Notes: a model not told the origin generated them from the letters alone. Shown: positions 32,643-41,232, counted from the first letter of the stretch. The stretch: DNA of 64,000 nucleotides from Sphingosinicella sp. BN140058 (GCF_004135585.1 NZ_CP035501.1:3109501-3173500); one strand, 5' to 3'. Numbers and translations are program-made.

Positions 32643-33329
32643 CAGCACGCTTTCGGTCAGCTCGATCCCGGCGCCGTGGCCATCGCCGGAGATACCGCCG
32701 ATGCGGCGCTTCAGCCACCAGCCCCAGAGCAGGATGGGCACGGGCGCGAACCAGATCGAGGGAGCCGCGAATCCGGTGCAAACCAGCACCATGGCCCAGA
32801 GCCAGAGATGATGCGGGCGCACGGCTCCCGCGAAGCGGAGGGCGAGGCCGTTACCGAGTGGCGGCAGCCAATATTGCCAGGCGAGGATGCCAATTCGCGC
32901 GGCGAGCGGCACGAGCAGGATCGATGCCCAGGCTCCGGCCGCGATCAGTCGATCGAGCAGGACCAGCTTCGCGGCGAGCTGGAGGACGAGGCAGGTGACG
33001 CCGAAACTGCCGACATGCGGATCGGCGAGGGCGCGGAGCAGCCGCGACTCGTCGCCGTGTGCCGCTCCTGCCGCATCGGCAATGTCGGCCAGCCCATCGA
33101 GATGGAGCGCGCCGGTGATCGCCGCCCAGGCGATCGTTCCCGCGAGGGCGCCGAGCAGCGGGTCGCGGCAGGCGCCGAGCCATGCCGCCGCGGCGACGGC
33201 GGCGCCGACCGGTAGCCCCGCGACCGGGAACCAGCGCATCGACGCCGCGAAATCGTCCGCGGTGATCGCGCCCCGCCACGGCACCGGCAGGCGGGTCATG
33301 AACTGTATTGCCAGGACGATGCGCTTCAC
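32616..33329 (-). CDS. cobS: Adenosylcobinamide-GDP ribazoletransferase (cobalamin synthase)
   Basis: CobS (CobV) joins adenosylcobinamide-GDP with alpha-ribazole or its phosphate, the last assembly step. The 237-residue polytopic membrane protein carries [40 protein letters not shown] with the metal-binding acid cluster, the DPHVGSFGV motif and [16 protein letters not shown] near the end. GTG 33329 overlaps the cobC stop (GTGA). It is the last gene of the riboswitch-controlled minus-strand operon. Confidence 0.93.
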   Translation of the reverse strand: MKRIVLAIQFMTRLPVPWRGAITADDFAASMRWFPVAGLPVGAAVAAAAWLGACRDPLLGALAGTIAWAAITGALHLDGLADIADAAGAAHGDESRLLRALADPHVGSFGVTCLVLQLAAKLVLLDRLIAAGAWASILLVPLAARIGILAWQYWLPPLGNGLALRFAGAVRPHHLWLWAMVLVCTGFAAPSIWFAPVPILLWGWWLKRRIGGISGDGHGAGIELTESVLLSVAFCLT

Positions 33330-33895
33330 GTGTGCAGGGCCGTGATCTGCGCAGAGACCGGGTCGCCGGGGAACAGACGCAGCGACAGCAACGCCCCATA
33401 GGGCAGATCGAACGCCCACAACTGGCGCGGGTCGAAGCCGCAGAGATGGGCAAGCGCCGCCCGGATCGGGCCGCCGTGGGTGACGACAAGGCTGCTTCCC
33501 TCGCCCAGGCGATCGATCGCGCCGGCGACCCGCCGCACCAGAGTGTTCCAGCGCTCGCCGCCGGGCGGCGCGTGCCGGTCGGGCTGGCCGTAGAAGGGGA
33601 GCAGCGCCTCTTCCCCGATCTCGTCGGCGGTCTTGCCCTCCCACGTCCCGAAGTCGAGCTCGAGCCAGGCTGCATCCTGGGCCACTGGTAGACGGCGCAG
33701 AGCGCCGAGCGCATCTGCGACTTCCGCAGCGCGGATCAGCGGAGACGTGACGATGGTGTCGAACTCGACTTCGGCGGCACGGTCGAGGCAGGTCGCAAGA
33801 CCTGCGCCGGTGCACGGCTCGTCCGAGCGGCCGAGGAAACGGCCGGGGCGCTCGACCGCGGCATGGCGCAACAGATGGACGATGCGGGCGCTCAC
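33326..33895 (-). CDS. cobC: Histidine phosphatase, alpha-ribazole phosphatase-like
   Basis: This 189-residue histidine-phosphatase-superfamily protein probably removes the phosphate of alpha-ribazole phosphate or adenosylcobalamin phosphate. The catalytic histidine lies in VHLLRHAAVERPGRFLGRSD, so the usual RHG motif is RHA here, an acceptable but less common variant. The second active-site His is in LVVTHGGPIRAAL, and LELDFGTWEGKTADEIG supplies the acidic residue. GTG 33895 overlaps the cobT stop and the gene's own stop overlaps cobS. Position between cobT and cobS supports the cobalamin role. Confidence 0.88.
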   Translation of the reverse strand: MSARIVHLLRHAAVERPGRFLGRSDEPCTGAGLATCLDRAAEVEFDTIVTSPLIRAAEVADALGALRRLPVAQDAAWLELDFGTWEGKTADEIGEEALLPFYGQPDRHAPPGGERWNTLVRRVAGAIDRLGEGSSLVVTHGGPIRAALAHLCGFDPRQLWAFDLPYGALLSLRLFPGDPVSAQITALHT

Positions 33896-34908
33896 GATGC
33901 CGTGGCGACCCTCGCCTCCTCGAACGTTGCCATCCCTGCATGCGCCGCAAGCGCCGCGCGGACGAGGCCGACCGCCACCGCGGCGCCGCTGCCCTCGCCG
34001 AGCCGCATGTCGAGATCGAGCAAAGGGGCCAATGCCAGCGCCGCGAGCAATCTCTTGTGACCTGGCTCGGCCGACACGTGTCCGGCGAGGCAATGCGCAC
34101 TGATCTGCGGAACGTCGCGGGCCAGCGGGGCGAGTGCCGAGCAGGCGATGAAGCCATCGAGCATCACCGGAATGCGGCGGCGGCGGGCGGCGAGAACCGC
34201 GCCGGCGATTGCCGCAATCTCCCGGCCGGCGAGCCGGCGCAGCATCTCGAAGGGCGTCTTCGCGTGCGGGCCATGCAGCGAAACGCCCGCTTCGACGACC
34301 TCGATCTTCCGCGACAAGGCCTCGTCGTCTATGCCCGTGCCGCGTCCCGTCCAATCTTCCGCGGCCCCGCCGAAGCTCGCGCAGCTCAGTGCGGCCGCGG
34401 CGGTGCTGTTGGCGATGCCCATTTCGCCGACCACCAGCAGGTCGATCTCGCCTTCCACCGCATCGGCACCGGCCTGCAGGGCCTGCAGACAATCCTCAGC
34501 AGTCATTGCCGGTGCCTGGGTGAAATCGGCGGTCGGCCGGTCGAGCTCGAGCGCGACGATCTTGAGCTCGAGACCGGCCGCCGCCGCCAGAGCGTTGATT
34601 GCGGCCCCGCCGCGCTGGAAATTCGCGACCATCTGCGCGGTCACTTCAGCCGGAAAGGCGCTCACGCCACGAGCGGCGACGCCATGATTGCCGGCGAAGA
34701 TCGTAGCGCGGCCGCGAGCGAGGACAGGACGGATGCAACGCTGCCAACCGGCAAAGAACAGGGCGATGTCTTCGAGCCGCCCCAGCGACCCTGCAGGCTT
34801 GGTAAGGCTCGCCTGGCGGGCGCCCGCGGCCGCGACGCTCTGCCCATCGGGCGCCGGCAGGTCGGCGAGGGCGGCTTCGAAATCCTCGATCGTGCGGAAG
34901 CGGATCAT
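33892..34908 (-). CDS. cobT: Nicotinate-nucleotide--dimethylbenzimidazole phosphoribosyltransferase
   Basis: CobT (CobU in Paracoccus naming) activates the lower base by forming alpha-ribazole 5'-phosphate from nicotinate mononucleotide. The 338-residue protein shows KPAGSLGRLEDIAL, IFAGNHGVAARGVSAFP, GGAAINALAAAAG, LLVVGEMGIANSTAAAAL, PVMLDGFIACSALAPLA and the C-terminal LLDLDMRLGEGSGAAVAV with the catalytic glutamate. The ATG at 34908 overlaps the DUF1636 stop (ATGA). No bluB or other dimethylbenzimidazole synthesis gene is in the window, so the base must be made elsewhere or taken up. Confidence 0.96.
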   Translation of the reverse strand: MIRFRTIEDFEAALADLPAPDGQSVAAAGARQASLTKPAGSLGRLEDIALFFAGWQRCIRPVLARGRATIFAGNHGVAARGVSAFPAEVTAQMVANFQRGGAAINALAAAAGLELKIVALELDRPTADFTQAPAMTAEDCLQALQAGADAVEGEIDLLVVGEMGIANSTAAAALSCASFGGAAEDWTGRGTGIDDEALSRKIEVVEAGVSLHGPHAKTPFEMLRRLAGREIAAIAGAVLAARRRRIPVMLDGFIACSALAPLARDVPQISAHCLAGHVSAEPGHKRLLAALALAPLLDLDMRLGEGSGAAVAVGLVRAALAAHAGMATFEEARVATAS

Positions 34909-35312
34909 GCGACCACCTGTCCCTCCGGCGGAACCCGGACCAGGAAATGGCCTTTCACGCCCTCCGGCCACTGCTTGTACGGTACCTGGCCATGGGCGCT
35001 TTCCGCATAGAGGCGGGTGAATTCGAGTATCGCCTCCGCCGCCGCGTCGTCGGCGCCGAATTTGCCGAGCACGTAGCCGACCTTGCCGGGGGCTCGGAGA
35101 TAGACGGTGCAGAAGGCGGTGCAGGCAAACAGGCACGGCATCTCCTCGACGCCGATATCGCCATAGCGATCCTCCTCTGCCGCCAGCCGCCGCAGCGCTC
35201 CGGCAAGCAATGCTCCGCCGCGAACGCCGTCGTCATCCTCCCGCCTCTCCGCGGATAGGCGGCAGGTGTTGCAGGCGATGACGGAGGCGCGCGGCGGAAC
35301 CGGCCGGAACAT
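34905..35312 (-). CDS. DUF1636 family cysteine-rich protein
   Basis: The 135-residue soluble protein resembles thioredoxin-like [2Fe-2S] ferredoxins. Cysteines sit in VIACNTCRLS near residue 13 and in MPCLFACTAFCTVYLRAPGK in the middle. The second half has an AEAILEFTRLYAES helix and ends VKGHFLVRVPP, the usual DUF1636 pattern. DUF1636 genes are recurrent companions of cobalamin genes in alphaproteobacteria, but I know of no defined function. It lies between the membrane protein gene and cobT with overlaps at both ends. Redox or metal handling is plausible. Confidence 0.8.
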   Translation of the reverse strand: MFRPVPPRASVIACNTCRLSAERREDDDGVRGGALLAGALRRLAAEEDRYGDIGVEEMPCLFACTAFCTVYLRAPGKVGYVLGKFGADDAAAEAILEFTRLYAESAHGQVPYKQWPEGVKGHFLVRVPPEGQVVA

Positions 35313-35848
35313 CAGGCGTGCGCCGGCCGCAATGTCGGCAGGCCGATCACGGCCAGGCCTCGCTGCAGCACCAGCAGACCGGCGAAGATCAGGCCGTTGC
35401 GCACGAACTGGCGGGCCAGCACGTCGGCGGCAAAGGCGCCATGGCCGCTGTCGAGCATCAGGGTGGTGACCAGCACCACCGCCTTGAACCCGACGAACGC
35501 CGCCACGAAGGCGCCGCCCGCCTGAGCGATCGTGCCGGTCTTGCGCAGGCTCTGCCCGATCATGTGCGCGGCCATCGCGGAGATCAGCGCCCCGGCGAGC
35601 AGGGTTGCGGCCCAGATCGCCTTCTCGGCATTGACCGCCTGACCCTGCACGCAGATCCCGATCGTCTGCGCGACCGCCCACGCGGCGCCGACCAGCAGCA
35701 GGCCGTCGCGCTTGCGCGGCGCTCCGGCGGCGAGCGCGGCGAGGGCCGGAAAAGGCGTGGCGCATGCCAGCGCCATGCTGATGATCGTGCTCGCCCCGGT
35801 CATGCTGGCGATCCAGAGGCTGCGGGCAGTCGTGGAGGATTGCGTCAT
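35312..35848 (-). CDS. Five-helix membrane protein in the cobalamin operon, unknown function
   Basis: The 178-residue protein has about five membrane helices (SLWIASMTGASTIISMALAC, LLLVGAAWAVAQTIGICV, WAATLLAGALISAMAAHMIG, FVAAFVGFKAVVLVTTLMLD, LIFAGLLVLQRGLAVIG). The ATG at 35848 has a perfect AGGAG site. It lies 16 bases after btuB and overlaps the DUF1636 gene by one base (TGATG), so it is under the cobalamin riboswitch. It lacks the CbtA/CbtB histidine motif and any ABC transporter or ECF signature I know. An inner-membrane role in cobalamin or cobalt uptake is a guess from position. Confidence 0.75.
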   Translation of the reverse strand: MTQSSTTARSLWIASMTGASTIISMALACATPFPALAALAAGAPRKRDGLLLVGAAWAVAQTIGICVQGQAVNAEKAIWAATLLAGALISAMAAHMIGQSLRKTGTIAQAGGAFVAAFVGFKAVVLVTTLMLDSGHGAFAADVLARQFVRNGLIFAGLLVLQRGLAVIGLPTLRPAHA

Positions 35849-35864
35849 GTGATTCTCCTTGGTG

Positions 35865-37814
35865 TCAGAACCGGGCCCGAATGCCCGCATAGGCGCTGCG
35901 TCCGAGCGCGCCGTAGCGGCGCGCCGTTTCGTAATGCTCGTCGAAGAGGTTCTCGATGCGGGCGTAGACGCTCACGGCTCGGGAGGCGGGGAGCTCGATC
36001 CGCGCGTCGACGAGCGTATAGGCATCGTTTCGGAACGGGGTGACGGTGGCGCTGGTCCGTGCCGTGTCCCACGCCGACCCGGCGTGGCGCACGGCGAGGC
36101 TGGCCTCGGCGCCCGGTCGCCAGCCGTAGGCGAGCGTGCCGTTGGCGAGATGGCGCGGCTGGCGGGCCAACTGGTTGCCGTGGTTCAATCCGCCCGATCG
36201 ATCCTCGGCCGCGATCCAGCTGTAATTGGCATCGGCGCGGAAACCGCCGAGCTGCAGGGCCCCATTGAGCTCGATGCCCTTCGCCATGCTCTTCTGGACG
36301 TTGTCGTAATAGCCGGCGCGCGGCGTGGTTGTGCCGGGTGCGAAGCAGAGCGGCGGCCGATTGGTGGCCGGGCATCCCGCATAGACGATCAGATTGTGCG
36401 TGGTCCGTTCGAACCAGGTCGCACCGACGACCAGCTTCTCGCCGAGCGTTCTTTGCTCGATGCCGGCTTCCCAGCCCCGCGCTTTCTCCGGCGCCAGGGC
36501 ATCATTCCCGTATTCGCTGTAGAGCTGGTAGAGAGTCGGCGCCTTGAAGCCTTCGCCGTAATTGGCGCGGATCCGAGTTCCGCTGGTGCCGATCGACCAG
36601 GTGCCGCCGGCGCCGAACACCGTGTTGCCGCCGAAGCGATCATGGTGATCATGCCGTACGCCGCCATTCAAGGTCAGTCCTTCGATCAGTTCGGCATTCA
36701 CCTGCGCGTACACACTGTCGATGTCGGCCTCGGCACGGATCGTCCGATAGGCGGCATTGCTGTTGGGAGGCGAGGCGGAGCGCATCCTCTGCTCCTCGCG
36801 CTCGGCGCCGAACACCGCGCCGATCCGGTCCGAAACCGTCAGGGTACCTTGATATTCGTACCGGCGGGTACGCCCCTTCGCGTCGAAGCTGGTCGGCCGG
36901 ACCGTGCGCGCGGGGTTGACGTTGGTCCGCGCGATCTCGGCCTGGCTGAAGGCCAGGCGGTTGGACAAACGCCCGTCGAACAGCGCGACGTTCGCCGCGC
37001 CATAGCCGGTCCATTCCTCGGTCTCCGAACGCTCCGGACTGTCCGGGACCGTGCCGGCGCTGTCGATGCCGACCCGGCTCCGTCCGTAGGATCCGCGCAG
37101 ATCGAGCGAGACCGCGTCGCTGACCCGAAGCCCGATCCGGCCGCTGCCGCCGGTGTTGCGATACGGATCCGTTTCCCGGCCGCCATAATCCGGTCCGATC
37201 GCCGAGATGCCGTCGGTTGTGAAGGTGCGTCCGGCGATCCGCCAATCCAGCGGGCCGCTGCGTCCGCCCACCGCCACGCGCGCCTGTGCGGTTTCCCGCG
37301 AGCCTCCTGACAAGTCGATCGCCGCTTCGAGCGGACGCTCGGCTGTGGTGGTGGTGACGTTGATCACGCCGCCGATCGCGTTGCTGCCCCACAGGATCGA
37401 TTGCGGTCCGCGCAGGATTTCGATCCGGTCGATGTCGCCGGTCAGCAAATTGGCCCAATTGTAGCCCCCGCCGGTCGAGGACGTGTCGGCAAGCTTCACC
37501 CCGTCGAGGACGAGCACGGTCTGATCGCTGTCCGCACCGCGGATGCGGATCGAGGTCGAGGTGCCATAGCCGCCGTTGCGGACGATACTGATTCCGGGGG
37601 TGCGGACCAGGATGTCGGACACGATCGGTGCCTGGCTGCGGTCGATATCCTCGCGCGTCAGCACGGTCACGGAGGCGGCGACGCGATCTTCGGCGATCGG
37701 CGCGCGGAGGGCGGTGACGACGATTTCGGAGTCGCCGCCTGCATCGGCTGCCTCGGCGGCGAACGCCGCCGACGACAGCAACGCGTATGGGAAAATCAGG
37801 TAGTGAAGCTTCAT
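35865..37814 (-). CDS. btuB: TonB-dependent vitamin B12 receptor
   Basis: This 649-residue outer-membrane receptor imports cobalamin and cobinamide using TonB energy. A signal peptide (LIFPYALLSSAAFAAEA) is followed by the TonB-box-like SEIVVTALRAP. The plug domain shows VTVLTREDIDRSQAPIVSDI, TPGISIVRNGGYGTSTSIRI, DQTVLVLDGVKLAD and DIDRIEILRGPQSILWGSNA, then GGVINV. The barrel ends in the aromatic AYAGIRARF. Plug and barrel lengths match BtuB. It is the first gene after the cobalamin riboswitch, whose B12 box lies about 160 bases upstream of the ATG. Confidence 0.95.
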   Translation of the reverse strand: MKLHYLIFPYALLSSAAFAAEAADAGGDSEIVVTALRAPIAEDRVAASVTVLTREDIDRSQAPIVSDILVRTPGISIVRNGGYGTSTSIRIRGADSDQTVLVLDGVKLADTSSTGGGYNWANLLTGDIDRIEILRGPQSILWGSNAIGGVINVTTTTAERPLEAAIDLSGGSRETAQARVAVGGRSGPLDWRIAGRTFTTDGISAIGPDYGGRETDPYRNTGGSGRIGLRVSDAVSLDLRGSYGRSRVGIDSAGTVPDSPERSETEEWTGYGAANVALFDGRLSNRLAFSQAEIARTNVNPARTVRPTSFDAKGRTRRYEYQGTLTVSDRIGAVFGAEREEQRMRSASPPNSNAAYRTIRAEADIDSVYAQVNAELIEGLTLNGGVRHDHHDRFGGNTVFGAGGTWSIGTSGTRIRANYGEGFKAPTLYQLYSEYGNDALAPEKARGWEAGIEQRTLGEKLVVGATWFERTTHNLIVYAGCPATNRPPLCFAPGTTTPRAGYYDNVQKSMAKGIELNGALQLGGFRADANYSWIAAEDRSGGLNHGNQLARQPRHLANGTLAYGWRPGAEASLAVRHAGSAWDTARTSATVTPFRNDAYTLVDARIELPASRAVSVYARIENLFDEHYETARRYGALGRSAYAGIRARF

Positions 37815-37970
37815 CCTTGGATCCTCGATCGTGACAACGACCGCAGGTCCACGGGGCGAGGATGCGCTTGGATGCGCACGACATCACCACCGCGGTCCAG
37901 CGGCAGAATGTCGTCACGCGAGTAACCTCGTTCGACCGGAACACCCTGTCCGGACGAAGGACGACCGCGA

Positions 37971-38135
37971 CGGGCAGGTCTCCTGGCTCACGGGTCAGTG
38001 CCGGTCCGGGCCGCCTTCTCAGGATCTTTCGATCCCAATGGCATTTGGCCCAGTGGCTCGCCGCTCACAGTTGCAGGGGCAGCCGGGGTCTCGAACCCCG
38101 TTCCCTTTTGATCCCCTTTCGGGGAACCTGTCGCA
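37971..38135 (-). promoter_or_regulatory. Cobalamin riboswitch upstream of btuB
   Basis: Reading the minus strand, the element carries in order GACAGGTTCCCC, AAAGGGAACGGGGTTCG, the core GGCTGCCCCTGCAACTGT, GCGAGCCACTG and the B12 box AGCCAGGAGACCTGCC (complement of 37973-37988). These are the conserved blocks of the adenosylcobalamin riboswitch. It sits between cobB and btuB on the same strand, so it should switch off btuB, the membrane protein gene, the DUF1636 gene, cobT, cobC and cobS when cobalamin is plentiful. cobO and cobB lie upstream of it and are outside its direct reach. Confidence 0.93.
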
Positions 38136-38158
38136 AGCCCGCCCTTACGGGCGACGCT

Positions 38159-39475
38159 TCAGGCGATCAAGTGGAAGAAGCTGCCGGAGACGAGGCCCCG
38201 GCGATGGCCGGCGGCTCCGAGCGGTGCCCCCGCGGCATCGGCGATATCGGCGAACGCCTCTCCGCCGCCTTCGCCCACTATGGTGGCATGGTGATATTCG
38301 TGGCCGAACATCGTCCGCCCGGCGTCGGCGAAGCTCGTATCGCGGCGCAAGATTGCTCGGCGATAGCCGAGCGAGAGCTTGCGCCGGGCGAAGCTGGCAT
38401 CGACCGGGAGCAGCCCCGCCATAGGATGGAGGACACCGTCGGCGTCTTCGAGCGAGCGGCCGAGCACCATATATCCGCCGCACTCGCCATGAACCGGCCG
38501 GGTCTCGGCAAAGTGACGAAGACCGGCGAGAAAGCGGCCGTTCCCCGCCAGTCTTCCGGCGTGGAGCTCCGGATAGCCGCCGGGCAGCCAGCAGCTGTCG
38601 CAATGGTCGGCGGGCGCTTCGTCGGCAAGCGGCGAGAAGAAAGTGCTTTCGGCGCCGGCGTCTCGCCACCAGCGCGCCAGATGCGGGTAGAAGAAAGCGA
38701 AGGCGTCGTCGCGGGCAACTGCGATGCGCTGCCCGGGCGGACGAAGCGAGGAGGGCGGCATCGGCGCGCGAGGAGCCGGCGCGGCCATGGTCAGAATGGC
38801 GTCCAGATCGCATTGCGCCGTCACCAGCTCCGCCATCGCATCGATACGGTCGCCGAGATCGGAATGCTCGCCGGCCTGCACGAGGCCGAGATGGCGCTAG
38901 GGCAGACTGAAGCCGGGGTCGGGCGAGAGTGCACCGAGCAGGGGCATTCCGATCCGCGCCAGCCCATCTTCGATCATCCGGCGGTGGCGCGGGCTCGCAA
39001 CGCGATTGGCAATGATCCCGGCGATACGCGGCGCTCCGGGAAAGGTGGCGCAGCCGTGCGCTACCGCCGCGACGGACTGCGCGGCGCCCGACGCGTCGAT
39101 CACCAGCAGCACCGGCCAGTCGAGCAGGTTGGCGACGTCCGCGGCTGCGCCGGAGCGGCCTTCCGCGACTGCGCCGTCGAACAATCCCATGGCGGCTTCG
39201 CCGATCACCAGCTCGGCGTCGGCGGCGATGCTTGAGGCAAGACCTCGCACCAGGTCCGGCGCCATTGCAAAGCCGTCGAGGTTGATCGAGGACTCGCCGG
39301 TGGCGGCCGAGTGGAAAGCCGGATCGATATAGTCCGGTCCGCACTTCGCGCCGCGCACCCTGATGCCGCGCCGGGCGAAGGCGCGTTGCAGGGCGATCGT
39401 CAGGATCGTCTTGCCCGATCCGGAACGTGGCGCCGCGACGATCAGCCCGCGGCCGAGCGCCGCCTGCTCGTTCAA
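38159..39475 (-). pseudogene. cobB: Cobyrinate a,c-diamide synthase interrupted by an in-frame amber codon
   Basis: The full frame of 437 sense codons has the CobB/CbiA layout. The ATPase domain shows VAAPRSGSGKTILTIALQRA, GAKCGPDYIDPAFH and EAAMGLFDG. The glutamine amidotransferase domain has WLPGGYPELHAG, the catalytic Cys in VHGECGGYMVLG and HEYHHA. Codon 193 is TAG (38897-38899). It falls between GFSLP and RHLGLVQAGEH, where relatives have a sense codon in a conserved LPxRHLGLVQA segment. Upstream and downstream parts are in the same frame, so no indel is involved. The first part alone (192 residues) lacks the amidotransferase. A GTG at 38881 could restart, but no ribosome binding site precedes it. 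The gene overlaps cobO by four bases. Confidence 0.88.
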
Positions 39476-40086
39476 AATTCGATGCCCTTCTGCGCCTTCA
39501 CGCCGGACCGGAACGGATGCTTCACCTGCACCATCTCGGTGACGAGGTCCGCCGCCTCGATCAGCGCATCGGGCGCGTTGCGGCCCGTGACGATGACGTG
39601 CTTCATCGGCGGGCGCTCGCTGAGCCCGGCGACGACCTCTTCCACGGGCAGATATTCGTAGCGCAGGACGATGTTGAGTTCGTCGGCGAGCACCATGTCG
39701 TAAGCAGGGTCGCGCACCATGCGAAGCATCTCCTCCCAGCCCTGTCGCGCCCAGGCGATGTCGCGTTCGCGATCCTGCGTGTCCCAGGTGAAGCCTTCGC
39801 CCATCACCTTGTGCTCCACCTGCCCGGGGAACGCGGCGTAGACCGCTTTCTCCCCAGTCGCCCAGCTGCCTTTGATGAACTGGACGATGCCGATCTTCAT
39901 GCCGTGGCCAATCGCCCGTGCGACCAGCCCGAATGCGGCAGTCGACTTGCCCTTCCCCTTGCCGGTGTGGACGATCAGCAGACCCTTCTCCTGGGTCTTG
40001 TCGGCCATGATCTTGGCGCGGGCGGCCTGCCGCTTCTTCGCTTTCTCGTTATGCCGCGCGTTCAGCGCCTCGTCCGAGCTGCTCAT
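39472..40086 (-). CDS. cobO: Cob(I)yrinic acid a,c-diamide adenosyltransferase
   Basis: CobO (BtuR/CobA family) transfers the 5'-deoxyadenosyl group of ATP to cob(I)alamin precursors and is active on cobinamide and cobalamin during salvage. The 204-residue protein has a lysine-rich N-terminus, the P-loop LLIVHTGKGKGKSTAAFGLV, then IGIVQFIKGSWATGE, MGEGFTWDTQDRERDIA and YDMVLADELNIVLRY. It ends GVKAQKGIEF, all canonical. The ATG at 40086 is upstream of cobB with an ATGA overlap. It heads the minus-strand half of the island. Confidence 0.95.
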   Translation of the reverse strand: MSSSDEALNARHNEKAKKRQAARAKIMADKTQEKGLLIVHTGKGKGKSTAAFGLVARAIGHGMKIGIVQFIKGSWATGEKAVYAAFPGQVEHKVMGEGFTWDTQDRERDIAWARQGWEEMLRMVRDPAYDMVLADELNIVLRYEYLPVEEVVAGLSERPPMKHVIVTGRNAPDALIEAADLVTEMVQVKHPFRSGVKAQKGIEF

Positions 40087-40121
40087 TGGTACGTCCCAGG
40101 CTGGAGGGCGGCCGAAGGGCC

Positions 40122-40152
40122 GGATGGGCGGCGCCTATAGCCGCGCCCATCC
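40122..40152. terminator. Stem-loop between terC and cobO
   Basis: GGATGGGCG pairs with CGCCCATCC around a loop that itself contains GC/GC pairing, in the 84-base gap after the terC stop. No T-run follows on either strand, so it may be a weak or Rho-assisted terminator or an mRNA 3' end structure. Confidence 0.4.
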
Positions 40153-40170
40153 GCCCATTCAAAGGCCCGC

Positions 40171-41160
40171 TCAGGTGCCGCCGGCTGCCGGCCCATCCTT
40201 GCGGGTCTTCCAAAGGGAATAAAGAATGCCGCCGAGGATCAGCGCAAAGGTGACGGCAAGGCTCAGCACCGGCGGGAATTTGCCGCTGTCGAGCATGAAA
40301 TCGGCGACGAAGATTTTGGTGCCGATGAACACGAGCACGAGCGCGAGCGCATATTTCAGATAGTCGAAGCGATGAACCATCGCCGCCAGCGCGAAATACA
40401 GGGCGCGGAGGCCGAGGATCGCCATGATGTTCGACGTGTAGACGATGAACGTGTCGGTGGTGATCGCGAACACGGCCGGCACGGAATCGACGGCGAACAC
40501 CAGGTCGGCAAGGTTGATCACCACCAGGGCGAGCAGCAGCGGCGTCGCTGCGACCACCAGCCTGCCGGTTTTCCCGTCGGGCACCTTCACGAGGAATTTC
40601 TGCCCGTGCAGATCCGGCGTCACGCGCATGTGCCGCGAGATGAAGCGGAGGATCGGATTGCGTCCGAGATCGATCGGCTTGTCGCTGGTGAACAGCATCT
40701 TGATGCCGGTCCCGATCAGAAACGCGGCGAAAATGTAGAGAACCCAATGATATTGCTGAACGACGGCGGCCCCGACCCCGATCATCAGCCCGCGCAGCAC
40801 GATCACGCCGACAATTCCCCAAAGCAGAGCCCGATATTGGTAGATGCGGGGAATCGCGAAATAGGTGAAGATCAGGCTGATCACGAAGACGTTGTCGATC
40901 GACAGCGCCTTCTCGATGAAGAAGCCGGTATAATATTTCATGCCGAGATCGGCGCCCTTCTCGGCCCATACCCAGGCGCCGAAAAGAAGGGCGATGCTGA
41001 TGTAGAAGGCGGAGAGCTTCAGGCTCTCGGCGATACCCATCTCGCGATCCTGCTTGTGCAGGATGCCGAGGTCGAAGGCGGTCAGCGCGACCACCAGGCC
41101 GATGAAGGCCGCCCAGAACCAGATCGGCGTGCCGAGCCAGGCGTGCATCAGGAAATCCAT
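40171..41160 (-). CDS. TerC/Alx-family integral membrane protein
   Basis: The 329-residue inner-membrane protein has about nine helices. The TerC signatures are FFIEKALSIDNVFVISLIF and ADLVFAVDSVPAVFAITTDT, followed by FIVYTSNIMAILGLRALYF, with the paired acidic residues that are thought to bind metal. Alx/TerC/MeeY proteins are linked to manganese export or to metallation of exported proteins, and to tellurium resistance in plasmid systems. The ATG at 41160 follows GAGGAGAGG. I looked for a yybP-ykoY manganese riboswitch upstream and did not find its conserved blocks. It is cotranscribed with nothing obvious. Confidence 0.92.
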   Translation of the reverse strand: MDFLMHAWLGTPIWFWAAFIGLVVALTAFDLGILHKQDREMGIAESLKLSAFYISIALLFGAWVWAEKGADLGMKYYTGFFIEKALSIDNVFVISLIFTYFAIPRIYQYRALLWGIVGVIVLRGLMIGVGAAVVQQYHWVLYIFAAFLIGTGIKMLFTSDKPIDLGRNPILRFISRHMRVTPDLHGQKFLVKVPDGKTGRLVVAATPLLLALVVINLADLVFAVDSVPAVFAITTDTFIVYTSNIMAILGLRALYFALAAMVHRFDYLKYALALVLVFIGTKIFVADFMLDSGKFPPVLSLAVTFALILGGILYSLWKTRKDGPAAGGT

Positions 41161-41232
41161 GTGCCTCTCCTCTTGAGTGTCCTCGCGAGGGCGCACGGTG
41201 CACGGCAACCGGAAATTGGGAGACCAGGCCAG

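Noticed and set aside
38897..38899. Amber codon in cobB read as an amino acid by recoding
   Set aside because: TAG ends at least four other intact genes in the window and no suppressor tRNA is visible, so general recoding is not supported. A local suppressor elsewhere in the genome is not excluded.
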